A stretch of DNA of 64,000 nucleotides from Diadophis punctatus similis (taxonomy: Eukaryota > Chordata > Lepidosauria > Squamata > Dipsadidae), in the NCBI GenBank assembly GCA_023053685.1, contig JALIGW010000005.1:22652501-22716500 (forward strand), in the 5' to 3' direction. Made by a program: the position numbers and the translations under genes. The notes beneath the pieces are model-generated. The model searched no databases, was not told the origin of the DNA, and was given only the letters and a program-made list of their open reading frames with translations. Positions 12,440-24,060 of the stretch are shown in pieces (position 1 is the stretch's first letter; the number at the start of each line of letters is the position of its first letter).

Positions 12440-12677
12440 CACTAGACCATACTGGGTTTGCACTTTGAAAATGACTGAGAAGTGCCAGCAATCTCTTCTG
12501 AGACCATATAACAGTGAACATCAAACTGCACTGGCATCATATTCCATCACAGCTGTTGAATATACAAATGAGTGACTTGTAGGAAAGAAGTAGTAACATT
12601 TGGAGACATAGAATGAACGAGAACTGCAAAGATAATATATGAAGAAAAACATGAATGTCTATTAAAAAAACAAAAAC

Positions 12678-13028
12678 AAGGCCCAGGGGGAGGGCCTTCT
12701 CTGTGGGGGGCCCCGCGCTCTGGAACCAACTTCCCCCAGAGACCCGAACCATCCCCACCCTGCTGGCCTTCCGAAAAGCCGTCAAGACATGGCTCTTCCT
12801 GCAGGCAGGGGGAACGATTAAATCCATCTGAATTCCCCCCTTGGTATGGCTGATTGTGAGCATTTTTAATTTTTTTGTATATTTTTAACTGTTGTTTTTA
12901 AATTACTACTTATTATTAATGTTCTCCTAAAACTGATGAACGCCGCCCTGAGTCCCTCGGGAGTAGGGCGGCATAGAAGAACAAACAAACAAACAAACAA
13001 TAAATAAAATAAATAAATAAATAAAATA
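12678..13028 (+). mobile_element. CR1/L2-type LINE 3' end with AAATA tail
   Basis: The start, GGCCCAGGGGGAGGGCCTTC, and the following block encode the C-terminal 'GPRGRAFS...LWNQLPPE...FRKAVKTWLF' stretch, matching the end of the 6616-8016 LINE. A 3' UTR follows with GGGAGTAGGGCGGCATAGAA and an (AAACA)n/(AAATA)n tail to 13028. Confidence 0.85.
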
Positions 13029-14404
13029 GGAGGTTAAGGTGCAGAAGTGATTCCTTAAGTTGGGATTCATTCAGTTAGCTCCAACAAATACTGAATACAC
13101 AATACATTTAAGCTTGTGTTTATACAACTAAAATTATAATTATTTTTTAATTTAAGAAAGTCTGTACCCACATTAAACTCTACTTGTTTTATGATTCTGA
13201 ATGTTCTCTGAGTCATAAACTTATATTAGATTTCTTTTACAACCTAGCTACTCTCTGATATATTAGTATTAGTAATATTTATATTTTCATAGTATTTTGT
13301 TTGTTTGTGTTTAGGTTTTCTATAATTTTATCCTTTTAATATTGTAAGTCATACAGAGTTACCCTATGGTAACGAATGATCAATAAATTTAATAAAATAA
13401 ATAAAAATAAATAATTTTGATTCTGATTAAATAATTAAGTAAAATGAATTAAATTATTCTTTTTTAAAAAAACTATTTTCTGTCTCACTTTTAAAACACT
13501 TTTTCAAGCTTCTTTTTAACAATCCCATTAGGCATTTTTGTAAACAGTTAACCAACTTTACAAGCACCTCAAGCAAACTGTGAAGCAGCAGTATTTGTAG
13601 AGTTGCCAATAATGCACAACAATTTTTAATGTCAAAAAAATGACATTTTATACAAGTCTAGAACTGCATGAAACCATGAGCAGTCTTTTCTTATCAACAC
13701 CCCTTTATAACTTTGCTGGCCCTATATCCCTGGAATCAGATATATAAAGTGAAGGGCTAATATGATACTGTATATATTGGGTGGTACATGAGCATGAAAG
13801 AAAATGCGGGTGGGAGGGAGGAATGAGCAGGCAATCTGAAACTGCCTGATGATCCTGGAGGGAGAAATAGTTGTTTTTCCCTTGGATTGAAGGGATTTGG
13901 GTGCAATAAATGTCATTTTTGTGGCAGATGGTGTTAATTGGGAGGTAGGGAAACAGAAATCACCACTGCTAATTTAGAAAACAAACTTACAATTAGGAAA
14001 GTTGTTTAAGGTCTTCTGGGAGATAGCAGAAAGTTGGAACCAAGCAATCAATGAGGGTTGGCTTTTGTCATTTCTAAAGAAGCAGCGATGCGGCCCCCAA
14101 CTCAAAGAGCCTTCACTCTCTCTCTCTCTCTTCCTTTTCATGAAAAGGTTGTGGAGAAAGTACCGGCCCTGAAACTGCATTGGACCTGTTCTGATCATTG
14201 GTCATGTAAATGACTGCAATGGATCCTAGAGGAAGGAGATTATTTGGAGCCTTGGACATCAGGTATCAGACTGCTTGCAGCCCAGCAACTCCATTTATGG
14301 ATGATCTTTGGAGAGACTGAGATCTTAGGACAACAGTCCTCCAGCTCCTTCTTGATCTCCAGAAATTTCCCACTTGCTTCCTAAGAAGTCTTCCATCTTC
14401 CTGA
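13029..14404. other. AT-rich intron, nothing firmly recognised
   Basis: Includes an AATAAATAAA-type tail near 13380-13410 that could be the end of an old LINE, and a short (CT)n run at about 14117-14130. No exon is supported. Confidence 0.5.
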
Positions 14405-14520
14405 CCTCGGAAGATGGAAGGCTGAGTCAACCTTGAGCCACATCAGGATCGAACTCCAAACTGTGGTAAAGTTTTCCCTGCAATACTTCCCTTTAAACAC
14501 TGCGCCACCACAGCCGTTAT
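14405..14520 (-). mobile_element. Degenerate Sauria-type SINE fragment
   Basis: GATGGAAGGCTGAGTCAACC and CTTGAGCC followed by ACACTGCGCCACCACAGC match the minus strand of the SINE heads at 10441 and 26971. Only the 5' part is present. Confidence 0.75.
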
Positions 14521-15044
14521 ATAGTAGAAGCGTTAATCCACTTGAGTGGCTTTGGGTTTTTGAGCCTGATGATTCCAGGGATATTCAATCTCAAGGCTGA
14601 GCAAGGGTATACTCCTCTATTTAGAGTTTGTCAGCAATTTGGGGCTTCCAGTAACTCGTGCCTGAGGAGAAAGTATAGCTATGGCTATGAACACTTTTTA
14701 CAGCTAAATCTTATATGACAATTGTGACATTTTCTGGATCAGGAGGCCCTGTTCACAGTCTCTTGCAGAAGAAAATATGGCACTATAAATTACAGTAAAT
14801 TACCACATCCCCAAATATATTTTTTCAAGGAGAAATGTACTGTCAGATCAGCCATGAAACACTTAGATTCAAAGGAATACTAATTCAGATACTAATGGAT
14901 AGTAGTAATGCTCAGATGCATGAACCTGTAGGAATATGCACCATTCAAGAATTTTAAATAAACAAAGACATTGGAAATGTAGTACACTCATTTTTAAAAT
15001 CTTTGTGTCATTATTTGTTGTGTGACATTTTAGATAAATACATA
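14521..15044. other. Intronic DNA, nothing recognised
   Basis: No repeat family or exon was identified in this 0.5-kb stretch. Confidence 0.5.
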
Positions 15045-16700
15045 TAGGTCTGTGAAAAAGTTTTCACATCCTTTTAGGTTTAAATGTTTAGGTATCTGTG
15101 CTGCAGAATGTGAACTACATATATCATCGGTACCAATACAAAAAGGAAACTTGAATGAATAATTTATAGTGACATTGATGTATATTTCATTTACTTCATA
15201 AACAAAAACATCCAATATATGATGTGCCACTGTTTCCATAATTTCGGTAAATTCCAATGAAAAGATAACTAGAGCCAGTTGTATGAATACTTAATTAAAA
15301 AGCCAAAGCTGATTTGGGTCAACCCTGCCCTATAGATAACTAAAAACTATGACACTATTTCAGTAAATTCTAACTATTTTATTATTTATTTGTTTGTTTA
15401 CTTGTATTGTGCCATTTATTATTTTTACAAATAACTCAAGGTGGTGAACAGATTCAACACACCTTCCTCTTCCTATTTTCCCCACAACAACAACCTTGTG
15501 AGGTGAGGTGAGCTGAGAGAGAGTGACTGGCCCAAAGTCACCCAGCTAGCTTTCATAACTAAGGCGGGACTTGAACTCACTGACTCTTGCTTTCTATACA
15601 GATTCTGCCTGCTCAAAATAAATGTTGGATTTAAAAAATGAACATGTAATTTATGCCTATCAATCAGGAAAGAGTATAAAACATTTCTAAAGTTGTTAGG
15701 CTCCATCAAGCCACATTCGAAAGATGGTATCTTGAAACAGAGACAATTTGAGACAATGGTGAATCTCTGCAAGACTGGCTATCATTAAAATCACCCCAAA
15801 TATAAAATCATCCTGGAAGTCACAAAAATCCCGGAACAAAAATTCCTGGACCTGTAACTTTCTTTTGTTTTGGTTAAAGTCAGTATTCATGATTTCACCA
15901 ACAGAAAAGCACTAACTAGATAAAAATGGGTTTTATGGGCCTGTATCCTTCTAGAAGCTATTGCTCATTTCAACTTTGCAAAATGGCACCTAGATAACAC
16001 TCCAGTCTTCTGAAGGAATGTTGAACGGACAGTTGAGTCAAAAACAGAACTTTTCATGTCACATGGATATTGTATCTAGTGTGAACCAAACACTGTGTTT
16101 CACCATAAGAATCTTATATCGAGGTAAGAACAGGAGTAATAATGTCATGGATTAGGGGTGCTGTATTCTTCAAGACCCAGACAACTTTCCAATATGCATT
16201 GTGCATTGGATAAGAGAAGTCTACCCAAAAATATCTGCTGAAGTGGAAGTGGGTCGTGCAGCAAGACAACGATTTCAAGCATACAAGCAAATCTATAAGA
16301 CAATAAATGAAGAACCAATTTTCTGAAATGGTCAAATCAAAGTCCAGACCTAAGCACCTCATAACTGCTGTGACAGGAACAAAAGCAAGCACTTTGTGCT
16401 AGAACCCCCCCCCCGATGTTTTTGATTTAAAACATTTGCCATAAAAGAATGGAACAAATTTTCTACACAACTATATGAGAGGCTGATCACCAATAATAGG
16501 AAAGTTGGTTGCTGTTAATGCAGATAAACCAGTTAATGAATCTTAGGAAATTATCACTTTTTCACACTAGCACATTATTTTTGAAATAAAGAAAGCAAAA
16601 CCCTAATGTTAGTATTTTGTCACTGATAACATTTAGTAGTTTAAAATATGCAAAAATTAAATAAATCTGAAAAGGATTAATACTTTTCACAGCACTGTAT
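15045..16700 (+). mobile_element. Tc1/mariner transposon, decayed, with SINE inserted
   Basis: The left end (TA...GGTCTGTGAAAAAGTTTTCAC) and the right end (ATACTTTTCACAGCACTGTA, ending in TA) form a degenerate inverted terminal repeat typical of Tc1 elements. On the plus strand near 16247-16280 the frame reads VVQQDNDFKHTSK, the second catalytic Asp block (DNDPKHTS-type) of Tc1 transposases. Stops, frameshifts and an inserted CORE-SINE make it inactive. Boundaries are approximate. Confidence 0.78.
15361..15610 (-). mobile_element. CORE-SINE (MIR-like) inside the Tc1 element
   Basis: The minus strand shows the CORE region: GAGAGTGACTGGCCCAAAGT lies on the plus strand at about 15519-15538. GTTGTTGTGGGGAAAATAGG and a tail with AATAACTCAAGG (plus strand) are also visible. 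It lies between the Tc1 left terminus and its transposase remnant, so it jumped in after the Tc1. Confidence 0.8.
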
Positions 16701-16893
16701 ATTAGGTGTGATGATTCAACCTTTCTTCCTCATTCATTAATACATTAATACTAACAAACTATTGTTTCATACACTTCACCTTCTATAAACAGCAAACACA
16801 CACACGTTTTAAAATGTAAGAAACACGTATTTTTAAATGTGATTATTTAAATTTCAAAATTGCTAAATTGGCTTGGTGGAAGAAAAAGACAAA
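16701..16893. other. Short intronic spacer with CA run
   Basis: Contains an (AC)n stretch near 16795-16805 and nothing else recognised. Confidence 0.5.
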
Positions 16894-17130
16894 CATTTAC
16901 CGTATTTTTTGAACTATAAGCCGCACCTCCGCCCCCCAAAAGTGGGTGGAAATGTCTGTGTGTCTTATAGAGCAAATACGGGCCTGTTTTTGGCCTCCCG
17001 AATACTCCGCTTGCTCTCCCTGGTGTCCAGAAGCACTCTGCAGGCCAAAAATGGGCCCATTTTTGGCCTGCCAGAGTGCTTCTGGATGCCGGGGAGGGCA
17101 AAAACAGGACGTACGGAGGCAAAAAACTAT
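16894..17130. mobile_element. Interspersed repeat with 'CCGTATTTTTTGAACTATAAG' end
   Basis: Starts with ACCGTATTTTTTGAACTATA and CTTATAGAGCAAATACGG, a small inverted pair, then a GC-rich palindromic body in which GGCCAAAAATGGGCC is central. A related start (TGTATTTTTCGGAGTATAAG) occurs at 61400. It behaves like a noncoding transposon; I cannot assign the class. Confidence 0.6.
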
Positions 17131-17639
17131 TGACATTTTTCTAACAGATGCTAAGAGAACATCATTTATGGTGTTATTAGAGAAACATTTTCAGTTTATT
17201 ACATTAAAGAACACAAAATAAGAAGCCAGCTAGTTTGATCACAGAACAAAAACAAAATATTGAAAACCTGAACTGAGATGGTACCATGATGCTCTGCCTG
17301 TATAATGATAGAAAAATAAAAGTTGTAGCATTTTTGAATTCTATACAGTACTGCACATGCATTATTATGCTACATAAAGCAGCTGAGAGCTGATTCAGAA
17401 CCAGTATGGTGATGTGTTGTGGACCATACTGGATTTCAATAATTCATTAAGAATTAATTATCTGTAGGAAGCGAGTTTTTATTTGTCCTTTGCTAGATGG
17501 AATCTAGCAAATAGTAATGTTGTAGGCTAGCTTCTTTATCCACCAATCCAGATTTTAAATTAGAGACAAGTAAATTCATCCTACATAACTAAACCTAACA
17601 ATGACCTACACAATTTCCCCAGAAATGTAGCAATAACAG
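17131..17639. other. Intronic DNA, nothing recognised
   Basis: AT-rich, with no supported feature. Confidence 0.5.
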
Positions 17640-17900
17640 CACCGATTAAAGTAAATATCATGGAATCGTACAGTTGGAAAGGACCTCAGAGCACATTTAG
17701 TCCAAATGATTTCAGCCTTAAAATAATGATTTCAGCCTTTAAATAAACATGTTGCAAACCTCCAATAGCTTCATTATAAGATTTCCAAAGTCTAAGAATA
17801 ATATATCTGAAAAAAATGTGAACAGTTCTGCTGGATGTACATCTACTTGAGAATGCAGTAGTAGTAAAATAAATGTGCTGATATACATTTACGTGCATTC
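17640..17900 (-). mobile_element. CR1 LINE 3' UTR fragment
   Basis: ATCATGGAATCGTACAGTTG followed by GAAAGGACCTC is the minus-strand 3' end typical of amniote CR1 elements (TTGGAAGGGACCT-type block). The rest is diverged and noncoding. Confidence 0.65.
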
Positions 17901-19416
17901 CTGCAGTTACACAAATAATGTCCTACTCTTAAACCAGCTGCTTCTAACATTGCTTCAAGGTTTCATTTTATTAACAGAAACAGAAATCTTATGCTCTCAT
18001 TTACAATATACACAGAGAAATACATGTAAACTCAAATCCAACACCATAGATACAAAGGGAACCCCCAAAATATCCATCTGCATAGACAGCATTAAGCCTA
18101 CAACTTTTACATGCCAAGCCTAAAAGGAGCATTTCTCTTATAGCCCTAGGCCAGTATTTATGTTCTCTAGCTTCTCTATCTTAAGATAGGACTGCTACTT
18201 CAACTTACAGTCTTAAGTAAATATAGTGTGTGCCCACAACTTCAAAGTAAAGTCATTGTATAAATCAGTGCTGATAACCAATCCTAAAGGAGTCCTACAG
18301 AAAATAATGCAGAATATAATTCAAAATGTCAGTACTGTGAAGACGCTGTAATATAACATTTACCAAGATACAATGAAATCATCCAAATGGGATCAAATAT
18401 GTAAGATATGCCTGCATATATGCAGTATAAGCTGGCACAACAAAACGTTCCGCACTAGCACTTGTACTGGATTCCAAAATATTTATTAAAGCATCACAGT
18501 TATATGGATGACACATCATCTGGGACTTAACAGAAATTTTTGTCAACCAAGAATTTTGCAAGGATTGTTCTTAAAGTCTTTCACTCATACTTCCAGAGAA
18601 ACCTCAATAAGCTTTCTATTCACTTTGAGGAAAGCATATAAATGTGGCTGTAATTTACTGCCCTAATATTACTTGCTAGTCCATATATATAATGACTGCA
18701 TGCATTGTTATAATGAAAATGTAGGAAAGGAAAATTCAGATCATCATACTTTTGGAATATATTGTAATTTACTCTTAAATTGATCCAGTGGATGGTATGA
18801 AATTGGAAACAGATTTACATGCATTTGATTCTACACCAAAGACTATGTGCTTTTCTATATATACTATGTATGACTGCATGCAAATATGCAAACTTCATAC
18901 AAGCTATTTCTTTTAACTGCTATATTTAATACGACCACATTAGCTGGCATAGTATCTATATCTATAATGAGACTATAGTATCTATCTATAGTGAGACTGA
19001 AATTTATTCAATGTGTGTTCATCTGGGTATTTACATGTCTCTACACATACATCTATATTATCTAGCTACACCCACACATATTTTAATGTATAACCATTTT
19101 AGGCTGACTATATTTTATTTTATTTTTTAAGGATAATTATAGTACACTCAAAGCTGATTATGAGTTTTCTGTACTATTTTTAAAAATTTCTACTGAAATT
19201 CAAAATGATTAAACACCACCTCAAGATTTTGGAATACTACTGCCAGAATTCTGAGAATCTACCATTATTTGAACATAGAATACTGTGTATATGATCCTAT
19301 TTATGGATCAAATAATTAAAAAAACTCAATAAATGTTTGAGCTTCTGCCTTCTTAAGCTGCTTTGAAATAAGACTTTGTAGTCAATAGGGCATAGAGAAA
19401 ACATCATCATAATTCA
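17901..19416. other. AT-rich intron, nothing recognised
   Basis: About 1.5 kb with short imperfect TATCTA runs near 18950-18990. No gene or repeat family is supported. Confidence 0.5.
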
Positions 19417-19745
19417 TCATTTTAGCCATTGTCTATCCTCTTCCGCATGTTTCCAACCAATATGGTCCTGAGCTTTCTTTTGACATTTGGGCCCACAATA
19501 CTTGCTGATGTTGCCGATCCATCTTATTTTAGGTCTCTTTTGTGGACGCAAAGGGCCATGGAAAAATACATGCTTGGCATTACAAGACAAGATAAAAAGA
19601 CCCGTACATGGATTAGAGAACAAAGGTAAGTATACAATATCATCAAGAGAGTAAAGGAATTGAAGTGGAAATGAGTTGGTCAAATATCAAAAAGAACTGA
19701 TGGCAGGTGGAGCAAGGCAGTCATTGAATTGAGGGAAGCCCCCCC
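19417..19745. mobile_element. RTE/BovB-type LINE remnant with internal inversion
   Basis: On the plus strand from about 19552 the frame reads RAMEKYMLGITRQDKKTRTW. After a stop and small shifts it continues VKELKWKWVGQISKRTDGRW. On the minus strand from 19545 down to 19420 it reads RPQKRPKIRWIGNISKYCGP and then QDHIGWKHAEEDRQWLK. In RTE/BovB ORF2 these two stretches are consecutive near the C terminus, so the upstream part is inverted relative to the downstream part. The junction is at about 19546-19551. The element is short and dead. Confidence 0.75.
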
Positions 19746-19787
19746 CCCCCCAAGAGAATGAAATATTTTGGGGAATATTAAAAGAGG

Positions 19788-20337
19788 CAGAATGTTATAT
19801 TTCCCCAAAGGAGAAACTGAGAAACACAGTCTTAAAGGCAGAAAGCAGCCCCAGTCTTCCCACTATAGGAAAACTTATGCTGCCTCAAGCAGAACCCTGA
19901 AGTCTTTAGAGATGGATATTTTGTGCCCATTAAAAAATCCAGGCCAGCCTATTCATAAACAAAATGCCTTCAGCCCAGCTCTCCCAGGCTGGAGCTGATG
20001 GGATTAATTTACATTCCCCCACCCAAATTATGAGGACAGGACATGGCTTTTGGGACATAACAGAATTAACCCACCACCATTGAAATAGTAAAAGACACAA
20101 GGCTCACTATATTGCACAACCCCCTGGAGCATCTCAATCACCAAACCCCAGAACCCTATAAAAATCCATCCACTCATTTAGCCATTTTGTCAGCCACCCC
20201 AGAAACATTCTGCTGTCACTGCAGTTTCTGGAAACCAAATAAACAGAGACTTTATTTCCAACCAGCCAGCCTCCATTTTATTTCCAGCGCCTTTCTCTCG
20301 GCTTGGAACCGGACCAGATTTTTCTTCCCACAGAATG
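19788..20337 (+). mobile_element. Probable solo LTR of an LTR retroelement
   Basis: A segment of about 540 bp is flanked by the direct repeat CAGAATG at 19788-19794 and 20331-20337. Inside, in LTR-like order, are TATAAAA at 20157-20163 and the polyadenylation signal AATAAA at 20238-20243, then a C/T-rich segment ending TTTTTCTTCCCACA. There is no coding sequence. The exact ends are ambiguous because the flanking repeat overlaps the expected TG...CA borders. Retroviral versus gypsy-type origin cannot be decided. Confidence 0.6.
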
Positions 20338-20890
20338 GATCCCACTTGATAAAAAAGAGAAAACATATAGAATATCCAAATGAGGGACATTCTAAAAACA
20401 GAAATTCCAGTCCCAATTGTGATCCTAAGTTGACAACTATCTGAATTTTAAGTAGCATAAAACTGGTATGAGTTACTTTTTTCCATCTCTTTTAAAATAT
20501 AGTTAAATATATACAGTAAGGACAAAATTTGCCTCAATATTATGTCTCAGTATATTATCTGAAACAAAAAACAGTAAGGAATGTTATGATTGCTTGCATG
20601 TGTACGTTAAATGTGTAACATTCAAACTCTTCATAGATTCAGACCAAAAATATGTCATTTTATACAGTTCTACATTTGGGACTTATATGTGGACTTTTAC
20701 AACTGTGCACAGATATGCAGGAGAATCTGCACCTCTTCCCCCCCCCCATCTGATTTGGAGTTGGGGAAAAAATCATTATTAACAGTTTTATACCACAGGC
20801 TATCAATAGTAGATGTCTTTTACCTCTTGCAAGTTTTGGGGAGAATCAGTAGTTCTGCTGCAATTTCTTAATTGTATTTTTAAAGTATTA
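20338..20890. other. Intronic DNA, nothing recognised
   Basis: AT-rich with a C-run near 20740. No supported feature. Confidence 0.5.
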
Positions 20891-21361
20891 TCAGTAGTGG
20901 GTTCTAAATCCTGTTGCTACCCGTTCGCTTGTGCGCGCGCGCAGAAGCGTCTCGGGTGGGTGGGTGGAGCATCCCGGGTGGGTGGGTGGAGCATCCTGGG
21001 TGGGTGGGCAGAGCACCCCGCCGCTGCCGCTACCGGTTCACCTCCCTACCTCCCCGGAAGCCCTCCAGAGGCCAGAAATGGCCCGTTTGGAAGTTGGGAA
21101 ATGGGCCATTTCTGGCCTCCCGAGGGCCTCTGGGGGGTTGGGAAAGGCCGTTTTCGCCCTCCCCAGGCTCCTAGAAAGGCTCTGAAGCCTGGGGAGAGCA
21201 AAAAATGGGCATGCCATCGCGTGCTGGGAGCAGAGGGGGGGGGTCACGTGCACCTGCACGGGGAGGCACATGGAATTATGGGTGTGGGCATGCACACGCG
21301 CGACCCCCCCATGCTCCCCCCCTTTTGGCACGTGAACCAAAAAAGGTTTGCCATCACTGTC
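20891..21361. mobile_element. Composite GC-rich hAT-like repeat
   Basis: The left end, CAGTAGTGGGTTCTAAATCC, matches the 23341/56893 family. The right end, AAAAAAGGTTTGCCATCACTG, matches the 10863/63643 family. The ends belong to different families and the flanks show no duplication, so it looks like two fused or nested hAT relics. It contains three tandem copies of a GGGTGGGTGGGTGGAGCATC-like unit at about 20955-21015. The 226-aa frame across it is not a gene. Confidence 0.6.
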
Positions 21362-22959
21362 CTAGGGGAAAGAAGATTGCCAGTTCTTAGCCTAGATTGT
21401 GTCTCCATCTCCCCCAATACAGCTGCAAAGTTTGCAAAGAGGGGAGTAAAGTTTATACACCACATATTAGATACAGAATGGTATGTCATGTAGAAGATGT
21501 CAGGAACATAGGATCAGAAATAATAGGTAGAATTTGCAGCTACTTAGATATTGCTTATATATAAGGAAAATGCTCCTGATGATAAGACCTGTTCAAGAAT
21601 GAGCACCCTATGGACATTGCAGATTCTCTATCTTTTACAGTTTTAAAGAAGAGCCTGGCAGTCATACTTAAGGATGGTTTAATTGCAGAATTGCATTAGA
21701 TAACTCTCATGATCATTTCTAACTAAACTATTCTATGACTTTGCAAAATTAGGTGTGACATTCCTCTGAATCCTTTGAATATTCCTGGAATGGGGTTACA
21801 AAATCTGTAATCTAAAGTAAAATCTGTAATTACCTTAATTACCACTGAAATTTAAACATATTTTAAAGGGGAAAAATACCATTTATATAGTTTCCTTTGA
21901 ATAAAAGCATCAGAGATTATTTTGTATGTATTATTTATAGGTAGAATAGTCCCTTTTTAAAACACATTCTACAGAATTCACTGAACAGTAATATCCCCAA
22001 GCTCTACTAAAATTATTCCTTTTAATACAGTAATTTGAGATTAGAGAAGAAATTATTAATAGATTGCTAACAGATATTAAGCCTATGAGGGTGTTTACTT
22101 GTTCATGCATCTGTACCAAAGACAAAATTTAGCCTGGACAAGATGCTGCAGGAAGAAATCACTAGATAAAAAATACTCAATGCTGTAAATACTTCAGTTG
22201 GAAAGTTTAAGAACCATCTGCATGATTTTAAACTTAAGACTATAATATACTGTATGTACAGAATGGTTAACAATATACCTAAGGAAACAAATCAGAGATA
22301 CTTAAATCCTGGGTCAGAACTTCCAAGTCAGAGGGAGGTGTGATTTAAAAAACAACTGACCAGGCTGGCACAGGCAAAATGGGAGCATTTCAAAAGCTGC
22401 TGTTGACTTCTCATTTTTCCTGCACATACCAACATTGTGTGGTTGTAGTTTGAGAACCTATATGATATATACCGGTAAATTAAATACTGATCAAACCTAG
22501 TATATTTATTTCTGCCCCTAACACTAAGGAAATCATTCATCTAAACTCACAAATATTTATCATTTTAAAGGCATGTGGAACTGCAAAATTTGAGAACGAC
22601 TGATATAAATAAAGATATATGTTTTTAAAAAGCAAAAAGGAAGAGGAAATATATTTTTGCCTGTGCTGCAAAACAACTGTAAGACACTGAAGTGTTCTAT
22701 ATGTTCAACTGACATTTAACTAAATATGAAAGCTACATAACAAATGGAAGTTTGTTCTTGATCTCGGAAAGCAGCAACTACCTAACACATTTCATGGCTG
22801 CAAGAACAGAAAATACTGTATTGAGTCGTTTCAACAGTCTTGTATATTTTATTTGTCTGGAACAAAACAGAAAATCTGAAAAAGTTATGTTATTTTCCAA
22901 CTCACATACCACTGCATTAGTCAATTTCATATTTTAAATACTAATATTAAAATATAGCG
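21362..22959. other. AT-rich intron, nothing recognised
   Basis: About 1.6 kb without recognised exon or repeat. Open frames are short and unfamiliar. Confidence 0.5.
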
Positions 22960-24060
22960 GCCCTGGTCCAGATGGGCTGATAACTCAACATTACAAAGAA
23001 CTTGAGGAGAATTTTTTAAATAATTGAAATCACAATAAATGAAATTACAGAAACAAAGACAATACCACCAATGTGAGAAGAAGAATGTTCCATAATCAGG
23101 CATAACCCTAATTCATAAAGAAGGGAAATGGAAACCAAAGAAAACTACAATTAAATAGACTAATCTTGCTGCTGAATATAGATTATAATTTTTTTACAAC
23201 AATACTAGCTGACTGACTAAAGAAATATGTCCTGGATATTAGACATATCAACCAAAAATACTAAATTCCACGGAGAAACATTAAGGTAATAGCAGTTTTA
23301 TAGTAAATGTAATAGAATGTATCAAGAAATACAAGATGCCCAGTGGTGGGTTTAAATTTATTTACTACCGGTTCTGTGGGCATGGCTTGGTGGGTGCAGC
23401 GTGGCGTGGCGTGGCGTGACTTGGTGGGCATGGCTTGGTGGGTGTGGCAGGGGAAGGTTACTGCAAAATCTCCATTCCCACCTCACTCCAGGGGAAGGTT
23501 ACTACAAAATCCCCATTTCCTCCCAATCAGCTGGGACTCGGGAGGCAGAGAATAGATGGGGGAAGGGCCAGTCAGAGGCGGTATTTACCGGTTCTCTGAA
23601 CTACTCAAAATTTCCACTACTGGTTCTCCGGACTACTCAAAATTTCCACTACCGGTTCTCCAGAACTGGTCAGAACCTGCTGAAACCCATCTCTGAATAT
23701 GCCATATAAATTTTAAAAAACTATATTAATTTTTCTGGATGTGAAGAAAAAGCCTTTGATAATTTACAGTGGTCATTTCTACTAACATATTGAACAAAAT
23801 TAACTCTGGGGAAGAATTCAAAGCTTGGGTTAAAAGTATATAGAAAGAACAAACAGGAATTATTAAAGCTAATGGAGTACTAACAGCAGACTTTCAAATC
23901 AGCAAGGGATCACACAAGGTTGTTCTACTTATTATTTATTCTTATTATTTATTCTTGCTTTAGAAATATTGGCAGAAAAAGTCCAACAATACCAGATCTT
24001 AAAATCCACAGAATAAACTATCACAGAAACAGAAAAGACAATAAAACAATTGATTAAAAA
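22960..24060 (+). mobile_element. L1-clade LINE, ORF2 RT fragment, split by a hAT
   Basis: Plus-strand translation with many frameshifts gives GPDGLITQHYKELEENF, then NRLILLLNIDYNFFTT. After the inserted hAT at 23341-23695 it gives KKAFDNLQWSFLLTY. These match successive RT blocks of L1 ORF2 (SPGPDG, RPISLLN.D.K, DAEKAFD). There is no poly-A end or ORF1. It is an old fragment. Confidence 0.8.
23341..23695. mobile_element. hAT-like nonautonomous element inserted in L1
   Basis: The ends are CAGTGGTGGGTTTAAATTTA and TGAAACCCATCTCTG, which are inverted repeats. The flanks AAGATGCC (23333-23340) and AATATGCC (23696-23703) match at 7 of 8 positions, as an aged hAT duplication should. Internal ACCGGTTCTGTGGG and GGCATGGCTTGGTGGG blocks recur in several copies. 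Noncoding. Confidence 0.88.

Larger units (their letters stand above)
11820..12450 (-). mobile_element. CORE-SINE (MIR-like) in minus orientation, interrupted by two hATs
   Basis: The minus strand reads from the tRNA-like head (AGTATGGTCTAGTGGTTAAGG, interrupted at 12063-12439) through the CORE part (GACTTTGGGCCAGCCACTCT, about 11925-11945). It ends in a tail at about 11820-11860 (GAGTTATTTATAAAAATAAT). An additional head-like copy lies in opposite orientation at about 11968-12008, forming an inverted repeat with the true head. Confidence 0.75.
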
